Below, piece by piece: positions 25,901 through 35,146 of a DNA stretch of 64,000 nt (its first letter is position 1; each line of letters starts with the position of its first letter). The DNA comes from Bythopirellula sp041737835 (GTDB taxonomy: Bacteria > Planctomycetota > Planctomycetia > Pirellulales > Lacipirellulaceae), in assembly GCA_041737835.1 (NCBI GenBank), contig JBGSQY010000054.1; one strand, given 5' to 3'. The notes beneath the pieces were generated by a model. It had not been told where the DNA came from. It saw only the letters and a list, made by a program, of their open reading frames with translations, and ran no database searches. Made by a program: the position numbers and the translations under genes.

Positions 25901-28717
25901 TCATTCAGGCAGTTCGCCGAAGTAGAATTTTACGCTCCCCGAGTATTCGCCTTGTCCGATGTTGGGTTGGCCTTGGGGACCTGTTGTTGTTGCGGTTTTG
26001 AACTTGCTCCCCACGGGGGGAATGGCGTCGAGTAGCGCGATGCCACATTCAGGGAGTTGTAATTTGGTTTCGCCTTCCAGATCCTTGGGCGGGAAACTGG
26101 GTGTGAGTACTTGCACGAACGAGCCGGAATTCCCCGGCAAAATCGTGATGGGGCCTTCGTCGGTGTCGAGTTGCAGCCACTGAACGCCGGAAAAACAGCC
26201 TTTGAACTCGGGATACTCCCAACCGGAGTAGCCGGTGATGGTGTCGTTGTACTTGTTCTCCCAGACGTTCAAGCTCACACCATGTTGGCGGTTCTTCCAC
26301 ACCCGGAAGGGCCCATTGCCGAGCCAGCGTTTACCGCGAATAAGTTTTTCTGGGTAATCGAACGTCACGCCGAAGTAGTCTTGCTTGCCTTCGGCGTGGT
26401 AACGATAGTCGCATTCAATCCAGCCATTACTGTTGATTTGCCAAGTGATATCCTTCAAAGCGCCGTCATACTCAGCTTGGATAATCGCGGTATCGCTTTC
26501 GATTGATGAGCTCAAAGACTTCAATTTCGATTCACCAGTTGTCGCGACAGGACCACTACTGAGTGAAAACGGTTTGCCATCGCGAGTGACTTTGTTCAAT
26601 TCCCCCGTCGTTCTGTCGAACTCGATGACCAAATCGCCCGTCGTCACAGTAATTTTGTCATCAGACTCCAAAAGCTGAGGAGCCGCTCCTTTGGTAGAGT
26701 TGTTGAAAACATTCGTAGGGGATGAATCCCGTAGCAGCCAGGTCCATGTCCACAGTTCGCGACCTTGGGAATCAGTAACGCAAATTGCTAGAACATCGGC
26801 CTCTTTTGAGTTGGGAATATCCAACGTGAGTTCTTGCACTTGCCCTGGAGCGATGTCGGGGAGTGTTTGAGTTTTTTCATCGATGAGTTCAAATCCGGCG
26901 CCTTGTTCGTTGGGTCGCTTAAGCTTCCTCAACTGCCAAGTCAATTTGCACTGATCAGCATTCGTAAAGTCATAGCGATTTTCGATTGTAAACGTGTTGT
27001 CGCCTTTGCGCTCGATCACTATCGGCGACCACAGTTCTTTGACCGTATAGAAACTTGCTTCGCGCTCACGATAGGGGCCGACAATACCATCGGGCCCTTG
27101 GTTGCCGGCGCAATCGATGCTGCCGTCAGGGCGTTTGATCCCTTCGTCGAACAGCACCCACAGAAATGCGCCCCCCAACAGCGGGCTTTCGCGCATCATT
27201 TCCCAATAATCAGCCAGCCCAGTCCCGCTGCCGCCGTCGTACAGTCCGTGCAGCATCTCGGTGGGCATATAGATGTACTTGTTGGGATCGTTCAGGTCTT
27301 CCCATTCTTGGTAGACTTCGGTGGGACCATGACGCGTGGGTGCCCCCTGGCTAGCGACTTTGGCACGATCGAACTCCAAATAGTGAGCCGTGTTGATGTA
27401 GTTAAAGGCTTCCCAGGCGTGCAGTACTTTGCGTTTTTGGGGGTCGTACTCATCGAACACTTCATCCAAGGCAACGTTAAATCCCCCTTCGTTGCCGTTA
27501 TCCCAAAAGATCACGCTGGGGTGATTCACATCGCGCGTGACGAGCGACTTCACCAGCTTGCGGCCCACCTTGGTGTCGTAATGCCAGTGCCAACCGGCGA
27601 GTTCGTCGAGCACGTAGAGCCCGTGCTCATCGCACAGGTCGAGAAACTCTTGATCGGGCGGATAGTGTGACATCCGCACCGCGTTCATGTTCATGTCTTT
27701 GATCGTGTTGATGTCGAGCAGATGAACGTCTTTGCTCAAGCAGCGGCCGGAATCGGGCCAAGTCGAATGGCGATTTACCCCTTTGAGTATGACCTGCTTG
27801 CCGTTCACGTAGATCCCGTCCCCGGGGCGGACTTCAATCGTGCGGAAACCAAATTGTTGTTGGTAGCGATGCAACACTTCATCGCCCTGCTTGAGTTGAA
27901 ACTCAGCGAGGTAAAGGTTCGGAGTTTCCGCCGTCCATTGTCGCGGATTCTCAATTTTAGTCGATAAACGGGGCGAATCGTTTTTCACGTCTTGCGAAAA
28001 AGAGTCACCGACGGGTTTGCCATCCAGATCAGTGATTTGAACTTCAATACTTTCCGCATCCCCTGCACCGTTCACTATGACATCGGCGAAAAATTGGCCG
28101 TCGGCTTGGGCGTTGATCGCCACGCGCTCAATGAACTGCTGGGGCACGACTTCCAAATAGACGGGCCGATAAATCCCACCGAAGACCCAGAAGTCGGCCG
28201 TCCGTTCGGCCTTGTTGACCGATTCGTTGGCCGAATGCTTGGCGACGTCAACTTCCAGCAGATTGCTTTGGCCGAATTTTAATAAGTTGGTGATCTCGTA
28301 CTTGAAGCGGTAAAACCCTCCTTGATGCGTCGGGCCAGCCTGCTCTCCATTGATTTTGACCGTCGTGTCGGTCATTGAGCCTTCAAACACGAGATAGACG
28401 CGATTGTCTTTCCATTGCTCAGGGGCGTTGAATTCGTATTCGTACAGCCCATGCTCTTCGAGCGCCGATTCGATGTCCTTCTTGTAATTGAGCATGCCAA
28501 AGCCGAGGACATCCCAATTCGAGGGGACCGGAATGGTCGTCCATTCGCCGGATTTCGCACCGGTTGTGCATTTGAACTTCCACGGAACAGTCTGGTCTTT
28601 GTTGCGGCCGGAAAGATAAACTCGCTCGGTTTCCTCAGCCGACAAGAAACTTGCGGCGGACAGACAGATCGCGAGGATCAGGCAAATAAGACTTGGAATT
28701 TTCATGCTGCTGGCCAT
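25901..28717 (-). CDS. GH2 family glycosidase, last gene of the 13-gene array
   Basis: 938 residues from ATG 28717, 2 bp after the stop of the GH78 gene; a second ATG at 28705 gives the same signal peptide four residues shorter. Domains: sugar-binding sandwich (about 40-190), immunoglobulin-like domain, TIM barrel (about 295-600), then two beta domains including a large LacZ small-chain-like C-terminal region (GKRWLGNGPFRVWKNRQHG). Acid/base Glu410 in FWDNGNEGG and a nucleophile candidate Glu487 in MPTEMLHG. The DNGNE form of the acid/base motif differs from the SLGNE and SIGNE forms of the other two GH2 enzymes here, which suggests a different substrate. Its stop faces the GH78 stop of the opposite strand with 6 bp between. 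Confidence 0.87.
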   Translation of the reverse strand: MASSMKIPSLICLILAICLSAASFLSAEETERVYLSGRNKDQTVPWKFKCTTGAKSGEWTTIPVPSNWDVLGFGMLNYKKDIESALEEHGLYEYEFNAPEQWKDNRVYLVFEGSMTDTTVKINGEQAGPTHQGGFYRFKYEITNLLKFGQSNLLEVDVAKHSANESVNKAERTADFWVFGGIYRPVYLEVVPQQFIERVAINAQADGQFFADVIVNGAGDAESIEVQITDLDGKPVGDSFSQDVKNDSPRLSTKIENPRQWTAETPNLYLAEFQLKQGDEVLHRYQQQFGFRTIEVRPGDGIYVNGKQVILKGVNRHSTWPDSGRCLSKDVHLLDINTIKDMNMNAVRMSHYPPDQEFLDLCDEHGLYVLDELAGWHWHYDTKVGRKLVKSLVTRDVNHPSVIFWDNGNEGGFNVALDEVFDEYDPQKRKVLHAWEAFNYINTAHYLEFDRAKVASQGAPTRHGPTEVYQEWEDLNDPNKYIYMPTEMLHGLYDGGSGTGLADYWEMMRESPLLGGAFLWVLFDEGIKRPDGSIDCAGNQGPDGIVGPYREREASFYTVKELWSPIVIERKGDNTFTIENRYDFTNADQCKLTWQLRKLKRPNEQGAGFELIDEKTQTLPDIAPGQVQELTLDIPNSKEADVLAICVTDSQGRELWTWTWLLRDSSPTNVFNNSTKGAAPQLLESDDKITVTTGDLVIEFDRTTGELNKVTRDGKPFSLSSGPVATTGESKLKSLSSSIESDTAIIQAEYDGALKDITWQINSNGWIECDYRYHAEGKQDYFGVTFDYPEKLIRGKRWLGNGPFRVWKNRQHGVSLNVWENKYNDTITGYSGWEYPEFKGCFSGVQWLQLDTDEGPITILPGNSGSFVQVLTPSFPPKDLEGETKLQLPECGIALLDAIPPVGSKFKTATTTGPQGQPNIGQGEYSGSVKFYFGELPE

Positions 28718-28719
28718 GG

Positions 28720-31700
28720 CTATTGGCTTACGAAGTGGTACGAGCCACTACCGACTTGGAACACCGCGTAATCGGCTTCCATGCCAACAAGTTCAACCCC
28801 TTCGGCTTTGGCGGCAGGCTGGCCGCTTTCCTTTACGGAGTCCGCATTGGCCGCGGGAATGTAAACAGTCGCGGTGGTGTTGGCTGGCACGGTGATTTTC
28901 CAATCGAAGACGCCCTCTTTTTTCTCCCAATGGCTCGCGATCTTGCCATAAGGAGATACATAGCTGGCCTTCACGAACGTAAGATCGCCCACGGGCTGTG
29001 GCCGCATGATGATGTGCTTAAAAGCGGGTTGGGCTTCGTCGGGGCAGATTCCCGCGAGGTCTTCAAACAGCCAGATGACAAAATCACCCACGAGCATCAC
29101 GTGGTTGCCGGAATTCATGGCCGGATCGGCCGTGTCGCCGTTCCACAGTTCCCAGATGGTGGTCGCCCCCTTGGAAATCATGTAACCCCAGCTGGGGTAA
29201 TCCGTCTGAGAGGCGATCGTGTAGGCAATATCCGCACGGCCGTTGTCGGCGAGCACACGGTTTAAGAACTGCCCACCGATCAGCCCAGTGCCGATGTGAC
29301 CTTTGGTTTGCACCATGATCTTCTCGACCAAGTGGTTGAAAACCTTTTGCCGCATGTCATCGGGAACCAAGCCAAAGTACAAAGGCAGCACGCTCGACGT
29401 TTGCGAGCCGTTGTCGTAGTAACCCTTTTCACGATTGAGAAACTTATTGTTGAACGCGGTCTTTGTTTCCTCGGCGAGTTGCTTCAATCGCTTGGCATCC
29501 TCCGGCTTATCGAGCATTTCGGCGTAACGCTGCATGAGAGTCAGATCGTAGTACAAATACGAAGTCGCCAGTAGCGCCTTATCGGTGGCACGGGCTGGGT
29601 CTTTCGAGTGAATCAGCTTCGGGTCCTCGGGCGGTACACACCAATCACCATACTGATCGCGATCGATGATGCCATCCTTGGTGAAAGTGAGCATGTAGTC
29701 GATCCAGCGTTTGGCGCTGTCGTAGTGATCTGCCACGATCTGCTTATCACCAAACTGACGCAGCAACGTGTTGGGAATAATGACGGTGCTGCTCGGCCAG
29801 GTCACGTTGTCGGAGTAAATCGGCCAATGCGCGGGGCACACGTCGGGGACGCTGCCTGTCGGTTTTTGCGAATCTTCCATATCCTGCAGCCACTTCGCAT
29901 ACAGCGCGGCGTTGTCATAGATATATGTCTCGCCCCGCGATTCTTCGGAGCGATCCCCGAGCCAACCCTGGCGTTCGTCGCGTTGGGGGCAATCCGTGGG
30001 AATGCTGCGATAGTTGCCGCGAGTGCCCCACACGACGTTCTTATAGATTTGATTGATCAGCGGATTGGAGCATTCAAATTCGCCGATTTGCTGGACATCG
30101 TCATGAACAACGAGTCCTTCCAAGGAATCGAGCGTGGGTTTGCCGGGGAAGCCGGTGACTTCGACAAAGCGAAAGCCGTGGTAGGTAAACTTTGGTTCCC
30201 AGACTTCGGTCCCCTCGCCTTTCAGGGTGTAAATGTCGGTGACTTTCGCGCCGCGAATGTTGGCCAGATAGAGCTCGCCCTCGGGGGTCAATGTCTCGGC
30301 GTGACGAAGCTTGACCGACGTTCCCGCCGGCCCGCTGACCTTCAAGCGGCACCACCCGACTAGGTTTTGTCCCATGTCAAAAATGAAGACACCGGGGCGC
30401 GGTTCGGTGACCGCAATTGGTTTGAGGGTTTCGACAACGCGAATGGGGTCAATCGGTTCAGGAACCAACTCACCCGCTGGCACGACGGCATTCTCGGCGT
30501 TGAGATAGCGTGTGTCATCAAAGTCAGGCTGATCCCAGCCCGGCATTTCTTTGCGGGCGTCATACTCTTCACCGTCATATTCGTTGTTGGCGATGATCGG
30601 CCCATCGGTCGTAAGCTTCCACGAATTGTCACTGACGATTTCCGAAATGCTGCCATCCGTATGTTCGATGCGGAGTTCCAGCAGGAGCTTGGGATAACCA
30701 AAGTTGGTCATCGAGGCAAAGACGTCGCTGCGTGGGGAGTAGTACCGGCCATTGCCGAGGATCACGCCGAGCGCATTCTCACCTTCGTGCAGTGCTTTGG
30801 TGACGTCGTGTGTGACGTAAAGCGTTCGCTTGGGATATTCGGTTAGACCGGGCGATAAAACGGCATCGCCGATTCTTTCTCCATTGATGAAAAGCTCCGA
30901 CAGGCCCAAGCCTGACATGCTGATCGTGGCGCGACGAATCGGTTTCTCGATGTCAAATTCTTTGCGAAGATAGCGGGCAGGCAGTCGACGATCCTCGGCA
31001 TGACGGACCTCTCCCCAAGGATTCATGCCGACGGGGCCGACTACCATGGCGGCGGGCCATTTCTCGTCCGAAAAATCGAGGGCAAACCAGTCATCCACGG
31101 ATTTATTGTTGGCTTTCCACTCGGCATCGGTGACGATCAGCAGCGGCTCGCCCTCAGTGAACTCCACTTTCAACCAAGCGACAAGCCCAGCGGGATTGGC
31201 GTTCTCTCCTTCATTTTTAGCCGAAACGGCGAGCACATTCTTGCCGAGTTCGAGGCGCTTGGTGACATCCATTTCTTTTGCCGAGCGATGGCCACTCCGG
31301 CTGCCGACATCGCGGCCGTTAAGAAAAATCGAGCAGCGATCATCGGCCGTGATCCGCAACGTGGCGCAGCGAATCGTGCGATCTTTGGGCACCTCAAAGG
31401 TCCGCCGGAAAAAGCGTTCCTCGGGAGGTGCTGATTCCGCGGGCTTACCTTCGGGGAACCAAATCCAATTCGTGTCGGTCAAAAATTCAATGCTGGGAAA
31501 TTCTTCGCGGCCAATCCACTTACCATGCCAGTCGTTAGGTTGCAGCAGTCCCATGGACCAGTGTGCTACGTCGCTCCATGAGGAAGCTTTGCCCGCTTGA
31601 TCCCAGACGCGCACTTTCCAGAAACATTCCTCATGCGACATCAGCGGCTGGCCAGCATAAGAAACGAACAGCGATTGATCCGATTTCACTTCGCCACTAT

Positions 31701-31968
31701 CCCACAGGTCACCTTCGTCGGCGTTGAGTTTTTCCCGCGAGCTGGCAACGAGAATTTGATAAGCCGATTGCGATTGGGCCCGTTTGTCGGAGGTGCTGTA
31801 CCAACTGAGTCGTGGCTGCGCGGCATCGATTCCCAAAGGGTTGACAAGATGTTCGCATTCTAATCCCGTCACGGAAAGGTCGGCATAGGAATTCGTTGAA
31901 ACCGCCGCAAGGCATCCCACAACAAGAAGGTGACAAAGGATGCGAACAAATTTTGTTGATTGAATCAT
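28720..31968 (-). CDS. GH78 alpha-L-rhamnosidase, secreted
   Basis: 1082 residues from ATG 31968, where a signal peptide begins (ILCHLLVVGCLAAVSTNSYA); the frame is open 21 codons upstream into the permease gene. It has the full GH78 architecture with an additional carbohydrate-binding sandwich after the N-terminal domain (TLRITADDRCSIFLNGRDVG), which explains why it is about 170 residues longer than the paralogue at 23162. General acid Glu665 in TDCPQRDERQGW, probable base Glu940 in GATTIWELWNGD. Same strand and 19 bp after the permease gene, so the rhamnosidase is co-transcribed with the sugar importer. Role: removal of alpha-L-rhamnosyl residues from the polymer or from oligosaccharides in the periplasm. 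Confidence 0.92.
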   Translation of the reverse strand: MIQSTKFVRILCHLLVVGCLAAVSTNSYADLSVTGLECEHLVNPLGIDAAQPRLSWYSTSDKRAQSQSAYQILVASSREKLNADEGDLWDSGEVKSDQSLFVSYAGQPLMSHEECFWKVRVWDQAGKASSWSDVAHWSMGLLQPNDWHGKWIGREEFPSIEFLTDTNWIWFPEGKPAESAPPEERFFRRTFEVPKDRTIRCATLRITADDRCSIFLNGRDVGSRSGHRSAKEMDVTKRLELGKNVLAVSAKNEGENANPAGLVAWLKVEFTEGEPLLIVTDAEWKANNKSVDDWFALDFSDEKWPAAMVVGPVGMNPWGEVRHAEDRRLPARYLRKEFDIEKPIRRATISMSGLGLSELFINGERIGDAVLSPGLTEYPKRTLYVTHDVTKALHEGENALGVILGNGRYYSPRSDVFASMTNFGYPKLLLELRIEHTDGSISEIVSDNSWKLTTDGPIIANNEYDGEEYDARKEMPGWDQPDFDDTRYLNAENAVVPAGELVPEPIDPIRVVETLKPIAVTEPRPGVFIFDMGQNLVGWCRLKVSGPAGTSVKLRHAETLTPEGELYLANIRGAKVTDIYTLKGEGTEVWEPKFTYHGFRFVEVTGFPGKPTLDSLEGLVVHDDVQQIGEFECSNPLINQIYKNVVWGTRGNYRSIPTDCPQRDERQGWLGDRSEESRGETYIYDNAALYAKWLQDMEDSQKPTGSVPDVCPAHWPIYSDNVTWPSSTVIIPNTLLRQFGDKQIVADHYDSAKRWIDYMLTFTKDGIIDRDQYGDWCVPPEDPKLIHSKDPARATDKALLATSYLYYDLTLMQRYAEMLDKPEDAKRLKQLAEETKTAFNNKFLNREKGYYDNGSQTSSVLPLYFGLVPDDMRQKVFNHLVEKIMVQTKGHIGTGLIGGQFLNRVLADNGRADIAYTIASQTDYPSWGYMISKGATTIWELWNGDTADPAMNSGNHVMLVGDFVIWLFEDLAGICPDEAQPAFKHIIMRPQPVGDLTFVKASYVSPYGKIASHWEKKEGVFDWKITVPANTTATVYIPAANADSVKESGQPAAKAEGVELVGMEADYAVFQVGSGSYHFVSQ

Positions 31969-31987
31969 GATAAACCGCCTGAATAGG

Positions 31988-32962
31988 TTAGCTCTCGTTG
32001 CGATTGGCCCGCTCGATGGCCACCGCCACAATAATGACTGCCCCTTTGACCACTTGTTGCCAGAAGGGAGAAACTTCTAAAAGGACCATGCCGTTGTTCA
32101 ACACCCCAATGATGAGACACCCCAGGACGGTCCCCCAAATGGAGCCCCGTCCGCCGGAAAGCGAGGTGCCGCCAATGACGACCGCCGCAATGGAATCGAG
32201 TTCGTAGCCCGTCCCCGCGTTGGGCGTCGCGGAATCGAGTCGCGCAGTGACCAACAAGCCAGCCACCCCGGCGAGCATCCCCCCTAGAGCATAAACCATT
32301 AATTTGATTTTGGGGACATTGATGCCGCTCAGTTTTGCCGCGCGCTCGTTGCCACCAATGGCGTACAAATACCTGCCAAAGCGAGTGCGCTGCGTGACCA
32401 CGATAAAGATGCCCACCAAAACCGCGGCGATGCACACCGGCATGGGAATCCCCAGAACGTAACCGGTGCCGAGTTTGCCGAAATCATCACCCAGACTCGT
32501 GATCGGAAATCCGCCGGTCCAAAGCATCGTCAGGCCGCGGGCAATACTGAGCATGCCGAGCGTGGCCACAAATGGTGGTAAGCGGAAACGCGTGATTGCG
32601 ATGCCATTACAAAGCCCCAGTGTTGTACCAACAACAAGCCCCGCAATGATTCCGCCTAATACCGTGAATTGCAATTGAACGCCGAAGCGGTCCAGTGTGA
32701 TGCCGTTCTTCATCAGTCCAGCAGCAACAGCCCCCGCCAGCGCAAGCATCGATCCGACCGACAAATCGATGCCGCCGGAAAGGATGATCATGGTCATGCC
32801 AATCGACAGGCAAACATTGATCGAAATCTGACGCAACACGTTGAGCGTGTTATCGACCGTCAGAAATCGATCCGTGGCGAGGCTCAATCCCAAGACCAGC
32901 AGAGAAAGCGCCAGCACGGACTGAAATCGGACGGCCCAGGATTTGAATTCGCTCAGCGTCAT
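31988..32962 (-). CDS. RbsC-type sugar ABC transporter permease
   Basis: 324 residues from ATG 32962, whose ATGA overlaps the TGA of the ATPase gene; the longer open frame starting at 33004 would overlap that gene more. It is a BPD_transp_2 permease with eight to ten hydrophobic segments and the family signatures SGGIDLSVGSMLALAGAVAAG (split here: SGGIDLSVG and MLALAGA), IATRFRLPPFVATLG-like NGIAITRFRLPPFV, the EAA-like loop AIGGNERAAKLSGI and VVIGGTSLSGGRGS. This class moves monosaccharides such as ribose, xylose, arabinose, galactose or apiose with a periplasmic binding protein. It pairs with the next three genes upstream to form a complete importer. Confidence 0.94.
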   Translation of the reverse strand: MTLSEFKSWAVRFQSVLALSLLVLGLSLATDRFLTVDNTLNVLRQISINVCLSIGMTMIILSGGIDLSVGSMLALAGAVAAGLMKNGITLDRFGVQLQFTVLGGIIAGLVVGTTLGLCNGIAITRFRLPPFVATLGMLSIARGLTMLWTGGFPITSLGDDFGKLGTGYVLGIPMPVCIAAVLVGIFIVVTQRTRFGRYLYAIGGNERAAKLSGINVPKIKLMVYALGGMLAGVAGLLVTARLDSATPNAGTGYELDSIAAVVIGGTSLSGGRGSIWGTVLGCLIIGVLNNGMVLLEVSPFWQQVVKGAVIIVAVAIERANRNES

Positions 32963-34500
32963 GCACAGGCCTTTCCCGTGGGAAGTGCCGCGCGAAGAAT
33001 GCATTCTTCGTTCGCTTCAGAGCGTGTGAATTCTGCGGTTTTACGACCTTCGCTGAGTACGACGATCCGGTCGGCGAGCGCCAAGATTTCCGGCAATTCC
33101 GAAGAAACGACGATCACCCCCAATCCTTCCGCGGCGAGTTCGTCGATGAGCGTGTAAATCTCACGTTTGGAATTGATATCGATTCCGCGAGTCGGCTCAT
33201 CGAGCAGCAACACGCTGGGGTTGGTGGCGAGCCATTTCGAGAGGACGACTTTCTGTTGATTGCCGCCACTAAGATTGCGAACTTGCTGACGGAGTGATGG
33301 CGTCTTGAGTCGCAATCGCGTGGCATATTTTTCAGCGAGCCGTTGTTCCTTGGCGGAGCTCAGAAAGCCATAAGTTGCCGTCTGTTTAAGGGAAGCCATG
33401 CTGGCGTTGGCGGCCACGCTGAGCGGCAAAAACAGTCCTTCGAGTTTGCGATCTTCCGGAGCAAGGGCCAATCCGGCGGCAATCGCTGCGGCTGGTGAAT
33501 CGATACGCATTGGCTCACCATCGACAACAACTGAACCAGTCGTTGAATTGGAGTACAAGCCGAAAATTGCTTGGAGCAATTCGGTTCGCCCGGCTCCCAT
33601 GAGACCAAACAACCCCAGTACTTCGCCGCGGCGGACATGTAGCGAAATCTCTTGCAACAGAAATCGATCGTAATGTTGAGGATCGCGGACGGTGAGGTTC
33701 GTAATTCGCAGCACTTCGTCACCGAACTTGGTGGATGATTTCGGAAATTGGTCGGCAAGATCTCGGCCTACCATGAGGCGCACCATTTCGTCGTGCGTGA
33801 CTGACGCAAACGGCACGGAAGTGATGAATTCCCCATCGCGGAGTACCGTAATGTCGTCGGCAATTTGCGGCAATTCGTCGAGCTTATGAGTGATGTAGAT
33901 GATTCCCACACCGCTTCGTTTAAGCTCTGTGATAATACGAAAGAGCGCGGTCACTTCTTGCTCGGAAATTGCCGACGTCGGTTCATCCATGATGATGACG
34001 CGGGCGTCGGTCGAGAGAGCTTTGGCGATTTCAACAACTTGCTGGGCACCGACACGCAAACTCGAAATCAGAGCCCGTGGATCGACCTTCAGCTCCAGAC
34101 GTTCGAGCAATTTAGCCGCCATGCGATTCATCGATTTGCGGTCGACAAAACCTAACGGCGTGAGCGGCTCGCGGCCGAGGAAAATATTCTCAGCAACGCT
34201 TAAGTAAGGAATGAGATTGAGTTCTTGATGGATAATCGAGATGCCGGCGTCAGTGGCCTCGCGTGGCGTGCGGAATGCAATAGGTTTGCCATCAAGCAAG
34301 AGTTCGCCAGCATCCGCAGGAAACACGCCCGACAGGATGTTCATGAGGGTCGATTTGCCGGCACCGTTCTCTCCCAGCACCGCGTTGAGTCGTCCCGCAG
34401 GCACGGTGATCTGCACATCTTGCAGCGCGCGAACGCCCGGGAATGATTTGCAGATTTCCTGAGCGGCAAGCAGCGGTGTTGGCGAAGCGTCGACGGTCAT
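32959..34500 (-). CDS. RbsA/MglA-type sugar ABC transporter ATPase (duplicated domains)
   Basis: 513 residues, the usual length for the tandem-ATPase proteins of monosaccharide importers. First domain: Walker A GENGAGKST (residues 43-51), signature-like LRVGAQQVVEIA, Walker B VIIMDEPTSA. Second domain: a degenerate Walker A GLMGAGRTE, typical for this family, then LSGGNQQKVVLSKWL and Walker B VLLLDEPTRGID. Both ends overlap neighbours by 4 bp (ATGA), so translation is coupled to the DUF2291 gene and to the permease gene. It energises uptake of the sugar captured by the binding lipoprotein encoded at 35147. Confidence 0.95.
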   Translation of the reverse strand: MTVDASPTPLLAAQEICKSFPGVRALQDVQITVPAGRLNAVLGENGAGKSTLMNILSGVFPADAGELLLDGKPIAFRTPREATDAGISIIHQELNLIPYLSVAENIFLGREPLTPLGFVDRKSMNRMAAKLLERLELKVDPRALISSLRVGAQQVVEIAKALSTDARVIIMDEPTSAISEQEVTALFRIITELKRSGVGIIYITHKLDELPQIADDITVLRDGEFITSVPFASVTHDEMVRLMVGRDLADQFPKSSTKFGDEVLRITNLTVRDPQHYDRFLLQEISLHVRRGEVLGLFGLMGAGRTELLQAIFGLYSNSTTGSVVVDGEPMRIDSPAAAIAAGLALAPEDRKLEGLFLPLSVAANASMASLKQTATYGFLSSAKEQRLAEKYATRLRLKTPSLRQQVRNLSGGNQQKVVLSKWLATNPSVLLLDEPTRGIDINSKREIYTLIDELAAEGLGVIVVSSELPEILALADRIVVLSEGRKTAEFTRSEANEECILRAALPTGKACA

Positions 34501-35141
34501 TGCGGAAATTCCACCTGCAAGGGGACCACGGTGAGAGGCAGAATTTTTTTGTTCGACGCAAGGACTTCGGCGCAGCCGACAAAGCGAATCTTTGCGCCGA
34601 CTTTGGCTTGCTTTTTGAGCTCGGGCTGAACTTGCTCTTCTACGATGCGGTTCAATTCTTTGGAGATGGCATTGAAGTCTTGTGAATTGGCGAATTTGCC
34701 GGCAACCAATTGCCCGGTCGCATCGCGAACTGTATTGCCAAAGAGTAAGCCCGTTTTCAAGACGATATCGGGGTTATCAGTAATCTTGAGATTCACCCCT
34801 GATTTGTCGATCGAAGTTACGGTTCCTATGCCTTGCAAGAAATAAAAATAGACACGGCCGATGCCCACCGATTTGCCAAAAGTCTTGCGGGCCATTTCAG
34901 GGTCGTTCTGAATCGCAGGAATCAGTTCCGCGGCGTCGGTTGCTTGCTCGAAACTGGGAACCAATTGCTTGGACCAAAAGTCCAGCGCAAAAGGCTTCGC
35001 GTCGAACTTTTGACTGGTGTTCGCCGCGGCCACCTGCTCCAGCGGCACGATACGAAACAGCGGAAACCAATACGTAAGGGCCAGGCCGAGAAGAACGACA
35101 CACGGCACAACGAATCGGCGTTTCAGACTTGGCCCAGGCAT
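34497..35141 (-). CDS. DUF2291 protein associated with sugar ABC importers
   Basis: 214 residues with an N-terminal membrane anchor or uncleaved signal (FVVPCVVLLGLALTYWFPLF). Family landmarks: FDAKPFALDFWSKQLVPSF, GRVYFYFLQGIGTV and ITDNPDIVLKTGLLFGNTVRDATG (described in parts). DUF2291 proteins are repeatedly encoded between the binding protein and the ATPase of ribose/apiose-type importers, but their biochemical role is not established. Here the gene sits exactly there: 5 bp after the binding protein gene and overlapping the ATPase gene by 4 bp. It is most likely an inner-membrane or periplasmic accessory of the transporter. Confidence 0.85.
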   Translation of the reverse strand: MPGPSLKRRFVVPCVVLLGLALTYWFPLFRIVPLEQVAAANTSQKFDAKPFALDFWSKQLVPSFEQATDAAELIPAIQNDPEMARKTFGKSVGIGRVYFYFLQGIGTVTSIDKSGVNLKITDNPDIVLKTGLLFGNTVRDATGQLVAGKFANSQDFNAISKELNRIVEEQVQPELKKQAKVGAKIRFVGCAEVLASNKKILPLTVVPLQVEFPQ

Positions 35142-35146
35142 ATTGC

